Shown here: one piece after another, positions 6,045 through 13,595 of the stretch
Position numbering within the stretch: position 1 is the stretch's first letter
Layout of the letters: each line of letters opens with the position of its first letter
Made by a program: the position numbers and the translations under genes
The notes under the pieces: model-generated
Seen by the model: the letters and a program-made list of their open reading frames with translations, nothing else
Databases searched by the model: none
Told to the model about the DNA's origin: nothing
Source: Deltaproteobacteria bacterium
GTDB taxonomy: Bacteria; Desulfobacterota; Desulfarculia; Adiutricales; Adiutricaceae
Direction of reading: 5' to 3'
NCBI GenBank assembly: GCA_031277995.1
Contig: JAITLH010000176.1
Span: 1-27,193 of the forward strand
DNA length: 27,193 bases

Positions 6045-8131
6045 CCAGGGGAGATTTTATTTTGGAGCTGGGGGTGGAAGAAATCCCGGCCAGCTATTTT
6101 GGCCCGGCCACGACCCACATCAGGGAACGCCTACACGACGCCCTGGCCGCCGAGGGCCTGACCTTTGACCGGGTCATGGTCTGGGGCGGCCCCAGGCGCC
6201 TGGCCGTGGGCCTTTGGGGTCTTCTTATGCTACAACCCGACGTCGAGGAAGAGATTACCGGGCCGCCCTTATCGGCCGCCTTCGACTCCAACGGCAACCC
6301 CACCAAGGCCGCCCAGGGTTTCGCCAAGGGCCAAGGCGTCCCGGTAAGCGATCTCTACACCCAAAACACCCCCAAAGGGCCTTACCTGGCCGTGAAAAAA
6401 TCCAAAAAAGGCCGGGCCACCCAAGAAATTTTGTCGGAGCTCATCCCCCAGATCCTGGAGAGTTTACCCTTCCCCAAGGTCATGCGCTGGGGCGATGGCA
6501 CCTACCAGTTCGTCCGTCCCGTCCACTGGCTTTTGGCCGCCCTAAGGGGCGAGATTCTGCCCATGACCTTTGCCGGGATTCGCTCCGGAAAGGTTAGTTA
6601 CGGGCACCGTTTCCTTCACCCCGGCCCGGTGGTCATAACCGGTCCGGACGAGTATCCCGAAAGGCTCTCCGAGGCCCACGTTTTGGTGGATTTCGAAGCC
6701 AGGCGGGAGCAAGTCAAAAAGGAAATCGCCCGGGTAACCGAACAAGCCAATAGCGATCTTAAGGCCACGGTCGATGAGGAGCTAGTCGACGAAGTGGCCA
6801 ACCTACTCGAGGAACCCTTCGCCGTTTTGGGCCACTACGATTCCCAGTTTTTGGATCTGCCCTTGGCCGTGGCCTCAACGGCCATGAAAGAACACCAGCG
6901 CTATTTTCCCATAACCGATAGCCTGGGTCGCCAGGCCCCCTATTTCGTGGCCGTCAACAATACCAAGGCCAAGGACATGGACGTCGTCAAAAAAGGGCAC
7001 GAAAGGGTCTTAAGGGCCAGGCTGGAGGACGCCCGTTTTTATTGGCTGGAAGATCGCAAAACCAAGCTCTCCGATCGCTCCGAGGCCCTAAAGGGCGTGG
7101 TTTTCCATCACCTCATGGGCACTTCCCACGAAAAAGTCCAACGCTTTAAGGCCCTGGCCTTGGCCCTGGCCGCCCAAAACTCCCCCGAGGATACCCAAAC
7201 CGTCAGCCGGGCCGCCGATCTTTGCAAAAACGACTTGGTCTCCGGGATGGTCGGGGAATTTCCCTCCCTCCAGGGGGTCATGGGCCGCGAATACGCCCTG
7301 GCCGACGGGGAAGCCCCCCAAGTCGCCGAGGCCATAAAAGAACACTACTTGCCGAACCGTTCCGGCGGGGCCCTGCCCCAAAGCGCCCCCGGGGCCATTT
7401 TGAGCGTGGCCGATAAATTAGACACGATCGTTGGCTGTTTTTCGGTGGGCCTCCTTCCCACCGGGGCGGCCGATCCCTTTGGCCTAAGGCGCCAAGCGCT
7501 GGGCATCATGCTAATCATGATTGACCGCTCCTGGAACTGGTCCTTGGAACCCTACGTGGATAAGGCCATCGCCAACCTGGGCGCCATCGTCAAAAGGCCC
7601 ATCAAGGAAGTTAAGGGCGAGACCTTGGAATTTTTTAAGGCCCGCCTAAAAAGCCACATCCTGGGCCTGGGCGTCTCAAGTGACGGGGCCGAGGCGGTTT
7701 TGGGTTTATACGGCGACAATCCCCTCGCCTCGGTGGGCCGGGCCGTGGCCTTGGAAGCCGTCAAAAAACGCGAGGGTTTTAGGGATTTGGCCCAGACCTT
7801 CAAAAGGGTCGTAAACATAATAAAAAAATTCGGCCCCCGGGAAGAAAACCCGGTCAAGGCCGAGCTTTTGTCCCAAGAAGCCGAAAAAAATCTCATGGCC
7901 GCCGTGGCCGACGCGGAACGGGAAAGCCAGGATTATCTGGAGCGCCGCGATTACGCCGGCCTACTCGATCGCATCGTCACCCTTAGGCAGCCCGTGGATC
8001 TGTTCTTTGAAAAGATCCTCGTTGACGACCCGGATCCCGATCTCAAAAACGCCCGCGTGGCCCTCCTAAAAAGGACCAGCCGCCTTTTTGAACTGGTGGC
8101 CGACTTTTCCAGAATCAGTACCACCCAATAA
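6041..8131 (+). CDS. glyS: Glycyl-tRNA synthetase beta subunit
   Basis: A 696-residue beta subunit of the bacterial alpha2beta2 glycyl-tRNA synthetase, which contributes tRNA recognition. The N-terminus (FILELGVEEIPASYFGPA) and interior family blocks such as KVMRWGDGTYQFVRPVHWL, MKEHQRYFP and PFGLRRQALGIM are clear. The HD-like region and the C-terminal anticodon-binding helical region are present, and the length is normal. It starts at GTG 6041 inside the glyQ stop, with GGAGGTG about 5 bases upstream, a strong ribosome site inside the glyQ 3' end. A bidirectional terminator follows at once. Confidence 0.97.
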   Translation: MTRGDFILELGVEEIPASYFGPATTHIRERLHDALAAEGLTFDRVMVWGGPRRLAVGLWGLLMLQPDVEEEITGPPLSAAFDSNGNPTKAAQGFAKGQGVPVSDLYTQNTPKGPYLAVKKSKKGRATQEILSELIPQILESLPFPKVMRWGDGTYQFVRPVHWLLAALRGEILPMTFAGIRSGKVSYGHRFLHPGPVVITGPDEYPERLSEAHVLVDFEARREQVKKEIARVTEQANSDLKATVDEELVDEVANLLEEPFAVLGHYDSQFLDLPLAVASTAMKEHQRYFPITDSLGRQAPYFVAVNNTKAKDMDVVKKGHERVLRARLEDARFYWLEDRKTKLSDRSEALKGVVFHHLMGTSHEKVQRFKALALALAAQNSPEDTQTVSRAADLCKNDLVSGMVGEFPSLQGVMGREYALADGEAPQVAEAIKEHYLPNRSGGALPQSAPGAILSVADKLDTIVGCFSVGLLPTGAADPFGLRRQALGIMLIMIDRSWNWSLEPYVDKAIANLGAIVKRPIKEVKGETLEFFKARLKSHILGLGVSSDGAEAVLGLYGDNPLASVGRAVALEAVKKREGFRDLAQTFKRVVNIIKKFGPREENPVKAELLSQEAEKNLMAAVADAERESQDYLERRDYAGLLDRIVTLRQPVDLFFEKILVDDPDPDLKNARVALLKRTSRLFELVADFSRISTTQ

Positions 8132-8162
8132 AAAAAGGGGGGCCGTCGGCCCCCCTTTTTTT
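8130..8162. terminator. Bidirectional intrinsic terminator
   Basis: GGGGGGCC (8137-8144) pairs with GGCCCCCC (8148-8155) around loop GTC. T residues follow at 8156-8162 and A residues precede at 8130-8136, so it works on both strands. It sits between the ends of glyS and the S66 peptidase gene, which converge here. Confidence 0.92.
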
Positions 8163-8178
8163 ATTGGGTTGGTTTTTT

Positions 8179-9072
8179 TTACCTATCCAAAAACCTCAGC
8201 TCCGCCCCGCCGGCCTCGGCCACGAGTTCCACCTCCTCGCCGTACCACCAGGGACCGTTGAATTTTCCGTGGCCAAAGGGGGCGCCCTTCACGACCGGGA
8301 CATTGGGCAAACAATCCGAGGCGAAGGATTGGAGCAGTTTTTTGATGTTGTCCTTAAGCCCGCAGTTGACGAATTCGCCAAAAACCAGGCCGCCTATGTC
8401 CTTAAGCCGGCCCGAGAGCCACAGGACGGTAAGCTGGCGATCCAGGCGGTAATTTTGCTCGTCGATGTCCTCGATCATCATGACCGCGCCCTTAAAACTG
8501 GGCAAAAAATCCGTGGCCAGCAGGGAATCGATCATGGTGAGATTGCCGCCAATCAAGGGGCCCCGGACCTGCCCTTCCTTTAGGACTTCCTTTTTGCCAA
8601 AGGTCCAGATCTGGGGACCCTGGCCCATCAAGACCTTGACCATCTCCTCGCGGTGCTTGGTCTCGAAATAAGTGTAACTACTAACGACCGGCGAATGCCA
8701 GCCGCCCTGGCCGGTCTGGGCCAAACGCGACAAATGAAGGGCGGTGATGTCGGAATAGCCCATGAGGGGCTTATTATTGGGCATCTTGGTCCAGTCTATT
8801 TTGGAGAGGATCCTAAGGCTCCCGTAGCCGCCCCGGCCGGCCAAAACGGCCTTGACCCTGGGCTCCCCAAAGGCGGCCAGGAGATCGTTTAGCCTCTCTT
8901 CGTCGGAACCGGCCAAATAGCCACTTTCTTTCAAGGAAACGTCGGATCTAAAAAAATTAAAACCAAAAGATTCAAGAATGTCGAGCCCTTTTTTCAATTT
9001 GGGTCTGGGTATGGGCGAAGCCGGAAAAACCAGTCCCAAGGTGGTGCCGGGCTCAAAAAAAATAGGTTTCAA
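8179..9072 (-). CDS. LD-carboxypeptidase-like S66 family protein
   Basis: A 297-residue protein of the LdcA/MccF (peptidase S66) family. Family members are cytoplasmic serine peptidases that cut L,D bonds in recycled muropeptides (LdcA) or detoxify microcin C-like nucleotides (MccF). The catalytic set is visible: Ser107 in GYSDITALH, Glu201 in MMIEDIDE and His268 in APFGHG. The N-terminal GLVFPASP and the GRGGYG loop also fit. There is no signal peptide, as expected. The start is TTG at 9070-9072 with AGAGGA (9077-9082) just upstream. LdcA-type recycling is the simpler guess, but motifs do not separate LdcA from MccF. Confidence 0.9.
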   Translation of the reverse strand: MKPIFFEPGTTLGLVFPASPIPRPKLKKGLDILESFGFNFFRSDVSLKESGYLAGSDEERLNDLLAAFGEPRVKAVLAGRGGYGSLRILSKIDWTKMPNNKPLMGYSDITALHLSRLAQTGQGGWHSPVVSSYTYFETKHREEMVKVLMGQGPQIWTFGKKEVLKEGQVRGPLIGGNLTMIDSLLATDFLPSFKGAVMMIEDIDEQNYRLDRQLTVLWLSGRLKDIGGLVFGEFVNCGLKDNIKKLLQSFASDCLPNVPVVKGAPFGHGKFNGPWWYGEEVELVAEAGGAELRFLDR

Positions 9073-9125
9073 TAGGTCCTCTCAGTTGTAAGTTTAAACA
9101 TAATCCTCGCCTCCCCCCTCCCCCA

Positions 9126-9240
9126 AAGCCCCCATGACTTAAGCCCAAAGGCCTTTGGGCTTAAGTTAAAAAGCCCACAAAATTAAGCCAAAAGACCCCA
9201 TGGCGCAAGCCAATAAGCCCATAAACTTAGGTCAAAGGCC
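9126..9240. repeat. Degenerate repeat with 30-bp perfect palindrome
   Basis: ACTTAAGCCCAAAGG (9137-9151) is followed with no gap by its exact reverse complement (9152-9166). The palindrome is part of a degenerate unit, roughly AAGCCC-N-TTAAG-N-AAAGGCC, seen at 9126-9153, 9171-9199 and 9215-9240 with a period near 45. It lies between the coaX 3' end and the S66 peptidase start. No T run follows on either strand, so it is not an ordinary terminator. A C-rich tract at 9113-9133 would make the peptidase leader G-rich. Confidence 0.7.
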
Positions 9241-9244
9241 AGCT

Positions 9245-9322
9245 TTAATAAGCTTTCTCGTCATAAATAATTTTTAGGCCTTCCATGGTGAGATTGGGCA
9301 TGATCTTTTCTATCACCTTGGC
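9245..9322 (-). pseudogene. coaX: Detached 3' remnant of coaX
   Basis: Reading on in frame past the TAA at 9323-9325 gives 25 more sense codons before a second TAA (9245-9247). The translation contains VIEKIMPNLTMEGLKIIYDE, which is the conserved C-terminal helix of type III pantothenate kinases. The TAA therefore splits one ancestral 255-codon gene. No separate start or ribosome binding site is seen for this part. Confidence 0.8.
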
Positions 9323-10012
9323 TTAGCTGGCTATCAGCGTGGCTAAGCCCCCCGTGGCCACGACCTTGGCCTGGCCCATCTCGGAAGTGATTCTCGTGAC
9401 CATGCCCTCGACCAGGCCGGCGTAACCCAAAACCAAGCCGGCGTTTAGGCTATTTATGGTGTCCTTGGCGATGGCCCGATCGGGCTTATAGAACTGCTCT
9501 AGCCTGGGGAGCCTCCGGGCCTTGTCAAACAAGGCGTCGGCCGAGAGCCTAAACCCGGGCGAGATGGCCCCGCCCAAATACTCCCCGGCCTCGGATACGC
9601 AATCAAAGGTAGTGGCCGTGCCAAAATCGACCACGATGGTCCTGGCCTTAAAATGGCTGTACGCGGCGATGGCCCCCACGACCCTATCGGTGCCCACTTC
9701 CCTGGGGTTGTGGTACAAAACCGGCATCAATTTTTGGGTCATGACGTCCACGAATATGGGCGGTTTTCCCAAATACCTGGTCCCCAAACGCTCGATGGCC
9801 GGCCGCATGGGCAAAACCACGCTGGCCACGACCAGATCCTCAATCTCCCTTAGGGCGTAACCCTGAAGCCGCAAAAAAGTCTCGACCACCATGCCCAATT
9901 CGTCCCCGGAGGAACTAAGCCTGGTGGTGACCCGCCAATTGAAATCCATTTTATCGTCTATCCATAGACCAAACTTAATATTCGTGTTTCCCACGTCCAT
10001 GGTTAATATCAT
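9323..10012 (-). CDS. coaX: Type III pantothenate kinase, truncated
   Basis: CoaX phosphorylates pantothenate, the first committed step of CoA synthesis. Motifs of the acetate/sugar kinase fold are present in order: MDVGNTNIKFG (phosphate 1), VGTDRVVGAIAAY, VVDFGTATTFD (phosphate 2), LGGAISPG, and ATGGLA (adenosine) at the end. The frame stops after 229 residues at TAA 9323-9325, whereas the family is usually about 255; the missing helix lies in frame just beyond. TAA is the normal stop of many genes here, and it is not a Sec or Pyl codon, so recoding is unlikely. The protein may be inactive, weakly active, or rescued by low readthrough, or the base may be a sequencing error. ATG 10012 has a distant GGAG. 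A 159-base repeat-bearing gap separates it from the upstream lipoprotein gene. Confidence 0.88.
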   Translation of the reverse strand: MILTMDVGNTNIKFGLWIDDKMDFNWRVTTRLSSSGDELGMVVETFLRLQGYALREIEDLVVASVVLPMRPAIERLGTRYLGKPPIFVDVMTQKLMPVLYHNPREVGTDRVVGAIAAYSHFKARTIVVDFGTATTFDCVSEAGEYLGGAISPGFRLSADALFDKARRLPRLEQFYKPDRAIAKDTINSLNAGLVLGYAGLVEGMVTRITSEMGQAKVVATGGLATLIAS

Positions 10013-10058
10013 TTACCCAATCGTCTCCATTGTCCTTGTTAAAAATTTCAAAAAAAAT

Positions 10059-10121
10059 CAAAAAATCCAAAAGGCCAACCAAAAAAATCCAAAAAATCCC
10101 AAAGGCCATCCAAAAAAATCC
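10059..10121. repeat. Two-copy 31-bp A-rich tandem repeat
   Basis: The units 10059-10090 and 10090-10121 match except for about three positions; each has A-runs, TCC, AAAGGCC and a second A-run. The gap between the lipoprotein stop and coaX start reads as T-rich on the coding strand. An inverted repeat (GGCCAA/TTGGCC) near 10136-10153 might act as a weak terminator for the lipoprotein gene. Confidence 0.6.
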
Positions 10122-10171
10122 CAAAAAACGCCCAGGGCCAAAAAACCTTGGCCCCTAAGGGCTTAGGCCCC

Positions 10172-10579
10172 TCACTCAAGATCGGTCAATAACCCGTCGG
10201 TGAAATAAAAGGACATGACGTTTTTGCCCCGTATGACCTTTTCCGAAGTTTGGCCGTCCCTATCCCTTATCTCGACGAAAATGACCCGGTTAAAGGGCAC
10301 GTTAAAATGCAGCCGCTCCAGGGGCTGATCGATGGAACTGGAACCGCGGTCAATGGGCGGGCCCAGGGCCCGCACCAGTTCCCGGGGCGTGGTTTTGCCC
10401 AAAGTGACCTCAAGCTTGAAGCGCTCGGTTTTTATCTGCCCGCCGCAAGCGGCGATGAGCCCCCCGGCCAGAAAGGCCGCGATTAAAGTCAAAAAAACCG
10501 GGCCCCAAAAACGCGGCCGCGGGCGGCCCCGGCGGCCGGGGGCGCCTGGCCCCTTTAAATTCCTTACTGGCTTGGACAT
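10172..10579 (-). CDS. Small lipoprotein, BamE/SmpA-like layout
   Basis: A 135-residue protein. Residues 1-24 are Arg/Pro/Gly-rich and basic, followed by a hydrophobic segment and a lipobox LIAAC (Cys45), so it should be exported and lipid-anchored. The rest (GKTTPRELVRALGPP, then beta-like stretches ending in YFTDGLL) resembles the short alpha/beta layout of BamE/SmpA-type outer-membrane lipoproteins, but the match is by eye and weak. The start is ATG 10579 with AAGGGA 8 bases upstream. It lies 43 bases after the CapA-like gene and is probably co-transcribed with it. Function unknown. Confidence 0.75.
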   Translation of the reverse strand: MSKPVRNLKGPGAPGRRGRPRPRFWGPVFLTLIAAFLAGGLIAACGGQIKTERFKLEVTLGKTTPRELVRALGPPIDRGSSSIDQPLERLHFNVPFNRVIFVEIRDRDGQTSEKVIRGKNVMSFYFTDGLLTDLE

Positions 10580-10622
10580 TTTCGCCGTCCCTTCGATTAT
10601 GGGCCCGGGGGATTCGGCCGCC

Positions 10623-11684
10623 TTATTTCGCGGCCAGTTCCGAGGCTAAGCGCTTGGTCAGATCGCCCATCACGTTGGCCGCCTCGCCCGAGGGGTCAAG
10701 CTTGGGGCCTTTGTTCATTTGCTGCCTAAAGCTCACGATCTCGTACTTTACGAGTTGGCCTTTTTCGTCAACCTCAAAAAGTAACAGCGGGGCCAAGCCC
10801 GTGGCCCCTTTGACGTTTATGCCGGCGGCCGTGGCGAAGTTTCCGAGGGAATAGGCGATGAGGTGATCTTTGTAGACCTCGACGGCCCTGGGCACGTGGG
10901 GCCCGTGGCCAATCACGGCGGCCGCCCCGGCGTCAATTAGGGCGTGGGAGAGCTTTATCAGATCGCCCCTATTTTCGCCCAAATAAAGTTCCGGGCCATG
11001 TGGTAGGACCATGTGGGCCGTGCCCTCGGCCCCGCCGTGGAAGGAAACGAAAACCAGGCGATCGGGGTTTTCCCTTAGTGACTTTTTTACCAAATTGACC
11101 GCGGCGTCTATGTCGTTGATGTTTTGGCAACCGCGGTTGGGGGCCAAGGCCAAAAAAGCCACCTCCCGGTCATTGGCCCTAAAGACGGCCACTTCCCCGG
11201 GCGCCCCGGCGTGGGCGATGCCCAAATCTTCCAAGACCTCGACGGTTTGGGCCCGGCCCTCGGGCCCGTAATCGTTGGCGTGGTTATTGGCCAGCGACAT
11301 GGCCGTGAACCCGGCTTCCTTTAATAAACGCCCGTAGGCCGGGGGCGTCCTAAAGCAATAAGAGCGGCCCGGCACGATGGTTTTGGTGGGCGCCCCCCGA
11401 TCGGTTAGGGGCCCCTCCAGGTTACCGATGACGAGGTCGCGATCTTTTAGATACGGGGCCACGTCCTTAAAAAAACCCGCCCCGCCGTCGGGGGGCAGTG
11501 AGTTTTCCGTCCCCATCATGATATCCCCGGCCGCGGCGATTTTTAAACCGCCGCCGCCGGGATTATCTTTGGAGTTACTTTGGGCGTTACTTTGGGCCAA
11601 AACGATGGCGGCCGAAAAAGCGAAAAAGAGCAGGGACAAAAAGAGGGTTGGGAGAAAGCCAACGCGTTTCGATATTGGGGACAT
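10623..11684 (-). CDS. CapA-family protein (PGA_cap)
   Basis: A 353-residue exported protein of the CapA/PgsA metallophosphatase-like family, named for poly-gamma-glutamate capsule synthesis but widely found in species without that capsule. Residues 1-30 form a signal peptide ending in VLAQ, followed by an Asn/Ser/Gly linker. Family motifs follow in order: AAAGDIMMGTE, VIGNLEGPLTD, SLANNHANDYG, VFVSFHGGAEG, VIGHGPHVPRAVE and AYSLGNF. These supply the Asp, Asn, Glu and His residues expected for metal binding. The start is ATG 11684 with AGGAAA 8 bases upstream. No CapB or CapC gene is nearby, so capsule synthesis cannot be inferred; envelope peptide or polymer processing is more likely. Confidence 0.9.
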   Translation of the reverse strand: MSPISKRVGFLPTLFLSLLFFAFSAAIVLAQSNAQSNSKDNPGGGGLKIAAAGDIMMGTENSLPPDGGAGFFKDVAPYLKDRDLVIGNLEGPLTDRGAPTKTIVPGRSYCFRTPPAYGRLLKEAGFTAMSLANNHANDYGPEGRAQTVEVLEDLGIAHAGAPGEVAVFRANDREVAFLALAPNRGCQNINDIDAAVNLVKKSLRENPDRLVFVSFHGGAEGTAHMVLPHGPELYLGENRGDLIKLSHALIDAGAAAVIGHGPHVPRAVEVYKDHLIAYSLGNFATAAGINVKGATGLAPLLLFEVDEKGQLVKYEIVSFRQQMNKGPKLDPSGEAANVMGDLTKRLASELAAK

Positions 11685-11733
11685 GGGCGAGGTTTCCTAA
11701 CGAAAGGGGTTAATGGGTTTTTGCTTAAATACT

Positions 11734-11758
11734 TAAAAACTTGGGCCCGGGCCCAAGT
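11734..11758 (-). terminator. Terminator after holA, 20-bp palindrome
   Basis: ACTTGGGCCC (11739-11748) is followed directly by its reverse complement (11749-11758). On the - strand this is followed by five T (11738-11734). It lies 49 bases past the holA stop, so it should end or attenuate holA transcription before the CapA-like gene at 11684. Confidence 0.7.
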
Positions 11759-11807
11759 CCTGGCCCAAGTCCAGTATTGGGCCCTAAAACGCGCCCAAAA
11801 TCGCGCT

Positions 11808-12854
11808 TTAGTAGGGCTCGGGGCGCTCTTTTTTGGCCAAACCGGAAAGTTTCACGGCGAGCGAGCCCAGGGCGATTTTGTCGGGACACTGGCCCGAGAG
11901 AATGGATCTTAGGGAATCCTGGATGGCCGACTGGGCTTGGCTTATCGCGGTTAGGGTCCAGAAACTTATGTCCTCGCGAAAATATTTTATCCTGGCCGGG
12001 GCCACGCCCATCTCGGCGTTTAGGACCGAGTCCGGGGCGTCGCCGCCGTGGGCTTCCATGGCCACTTTCATGCGAAAAAGAAGCTCGAAATGTCGGCCCA
12101 TGACGTTTATGATGCCAACCGACGAGGTCGATTCCAAGAGATCGGCCATGATGGGGAGGGCTTTGTCGAGCCGGCCTTTGGCCAAGGGGGAGCCCAATTC
12201 GAAGATCTGGGCCGTGGAAGAGAGCGAGACGAGGGTTCGAATATGCTCGGTCGAAATGACCACGCTGGGCCCCGGGTAGATGGCCAGTTTCTCAATCTCG
12301 GAAAGTAAGATCCCCAGGGTGGTCCCGGCCCGGTCGATCATGAGGGCGGCGGCTTCCCGGCCGATCCTTAGGCCCTTTTCCTTAAACTTGGCTATTAGCC
12401 AATTGGGCAAGGCGTAAACCGTGGGCGCTTGGCAATCGACCATAAGGTCGGCTTGGGTGATTTCTTTGAAAAACTTTAGCCGGTTGTCGATGGCGCCGTT
12501 AATCACGAAAACCAAGGTGGCGCTGGGCACGATCTTGGCCCTAAGGGCCGAGAAAAAGGCGTAACTTTCGCTTTTGAGCTTGTCGCTTGGCCCCAGGGAA
12601 AAAACCACGATCTTGGGGGGCTTACCCAAGGGGTTCGAAGCCAGATCGCCCTCTATTTTCGCGGGGGTTTTGTTAAGTTCCTCCAAGCCATATTGGCGAA
12701 AGTTAAGCCCGATTAGGGGCGGGCTCACGGCGCTTTTGGCCGCCGCCAAACACCTACTTACCGCCGACGGGTCGCCCCCGGCGATAAGGTAAAAGGGCTT
12801 TCGCTTAGGGGAGACTATCTCCCGTTCAAATACGTTTACGTCCATGGAAGTCAT
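11808..12854 (-). CDS. holA: DNA polymerase III subunit delta
   Basis: A 348-residue delta subunit of the clamp loader, which opens the beta clamp during replication. It shows the AAA+-like but P-loop-less layout of the family: N-terminal FYLIAGGDPSAVSRCL where delta proteins have a YxxxGxDxxxV-type start, then SATLVFVINGAIDNRLKFFK, a domain II segment near LPNWLIAKFKEKGLRIG, and domain III with QIFELGSPLAKGRLDKAL and a helical C-terminal region with SAIQDSLRSILSG. The length is normal. The start is ATG 12854, with a second in-frame ATG at 12845; no strong ribosome site is seen for either. It is the first gene of the - strand block. Confidence 0.9.
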   Translation of the reverse strand: MTSMDVNVFEREIVSPKRKPFYLIAGGDPSAVSRCLAAAKSAVSPPLIGLNFRQYGLEELNKTPAKIEGDLASNPLGKPPKIVVFSLGPSDKLKSESYAFFSALRAKIVPSATLVFVINGAIDNRLKFFKEITQADLMVDCQAPTVYALPNWLIAKFKEKGLRIGREAAALMIDRAGTTLGILLSEIEKLAIYPGPSVVISTEHIRTLVSLSSTAQIFELGSPLAKGRLDKALPIMADLLESTSSVGIINVMGRHFELLFRMKVAMEAHGGDAPDSVLNAEMGVAPARIKYFREDISFWTLTAISQAQSAIQDSLRSILSGQCPDKIALGSLAVKLSGLAKKERPEPY

Positions 12855-12897
12855 TTTAGCCTAGCCAATGATTTGACGCAAGCCAACCGATCGTTAT

Positions 12898-13050
12898 CCG
12901 ATCGTTATTCGATTATTCTCCCATTGATCCCCGATTGATCCCCGATTAATCCCAGATTAATCCCAGATTGATCCCAGATTGATCCCAGATTGTTCTACAA
13001 TCTTACGGCCAAGCCCCGATCGTTATTCGATTATTCTCCAATTGATCCCC
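12898..13050. repeat. 35-bp direct repeats flanking an 11-bp array
   Basis: The segments 12898-12932 and 13016-13050 match at 34 of 35 positions and contain CCGATCGTTATTCGATT. Between them lies a six-copy array of an 11-bp unit: ATTGATCCCCG twice (12923-12944), ATTAATCCCAG twice (12945-12966) and ATTGATCCCAG twice (12967-12988). Eight GATC sites fall within about 155 bases. The layout resembles iterons beside an AT-rich region, but I see no TTATNCACA-type DnaA box. Confidence 0.8.
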
Positions 13051-13363
13051 AGGCTTATGGCCAATATCTAACCATTCGTATTTATAAATTAAGTTGTCGC
13101 GACTTTATTGGCCTGGGTTCATTTAAATTGGCCATCGCGGTTAAAAAAAATAAATACTTTAATATAATAAAAAATATCAAGCGACTATCGTTGTTCCTAG
13201 TCCAGTCGGGTTTAATATTTACGCATTATTAGTCCTATCATGACCAGAGTTACATAATACGAAAGACGGTTTATTTAACGGCTTTAGTGGGCCGAATAAT
13301 GAATTTTAGCCGCGGGTAAAAAGAATAAAAAGAAACCCGGGAATTTTATCGTTTAGGTTTGGT
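13051..13363. other. AT-rich non-coding segment
   Basis: The base composition here is far richer in A and T than the flanking genes, especially 13140-13180 and 13210-13330. A TTG-initiated 80-codon frame (12990-13232) crosses the repeats, has no ribosome site and resembles nothing I know, so I treat it as chance. No tRNA or mobile element is visible. Confidence 0.5.
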
Positions 13364-13392
13364 TTGCCAATGGCTTATGAATAAGATATAAT
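13364..13392 (+). promoter_or_regulatory. Consensus-like sigma70 promoter for def
   Basis: The -35 element TTGCCA (13364-13369) and a perfect -10 element TATAAT (13387-13392) are separated by 17 bases. Transcription should start near 13399, about 200 bases before def. Confidence 0.8.
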
Positions 13393-13398
13393 GACCAA

Positions 13399-13565
13399 AC
13401 TTGGCGGCAAACTCCGGTAAGGGACATCGTTCGTTTGCCCGTAAACCGGCCCTTGGCGGCCCAGTTGACGGGCCCCATCGCGCGGGGCCTCGCCGGTTTG
13501 GCTTTTAAAGCCAAACAAGCGGATGGGCCAAGGCCGGTCCGGGGCGCCGTTTTCACTTTTTTTTT
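13399..13565 (+). ncRNA. Foldable def leader or small RNA
   Basis: A long-range helix pairs 13445-13457 (ACCGGCCCTTGGC) with 13527-13538 (GCCAAGGCCGGT), with one bulged C. Inside it, GGCCC, GGGCCCC and GGGGCC can pair in two exclusive ways, and TTTGGCTTT pairs with AAAGCCAAA around one base (13497-13515). AAACCGGC (13443-13450) can instead pair with GCCGGTTT (13492-13499). The structure is followed by TTTTCAC and nine T at 13557-13565, so transcripts may end there as a free RNA or read on into def. No known class is recognised. Confidence 0.35.
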
Positions 13566-13595
13566 ATTTATTTGAAAAGGTTTGATTCGAAAAAA

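Noticed and set aside
9323..9325. Recoding of TAA as an amino acid in coaX
   Set aside because: TAA ends many intact genes here (glyS, tyrS, def, fmt), and known Sec and Pyl recoding uses TGA and TAG.
12990..13232. 80-codon + strand frame in the AT-rich gap
   Set aside because: TTG start without ribosome site, crosses the repeat array, composition unlike neighbours and no recognisable motif.
12855..13363. Confident call of oriC
   Set aside because: No TTATNCACA-type boxes, no dnaA or dnaN nearby; kept only as a testable idea.
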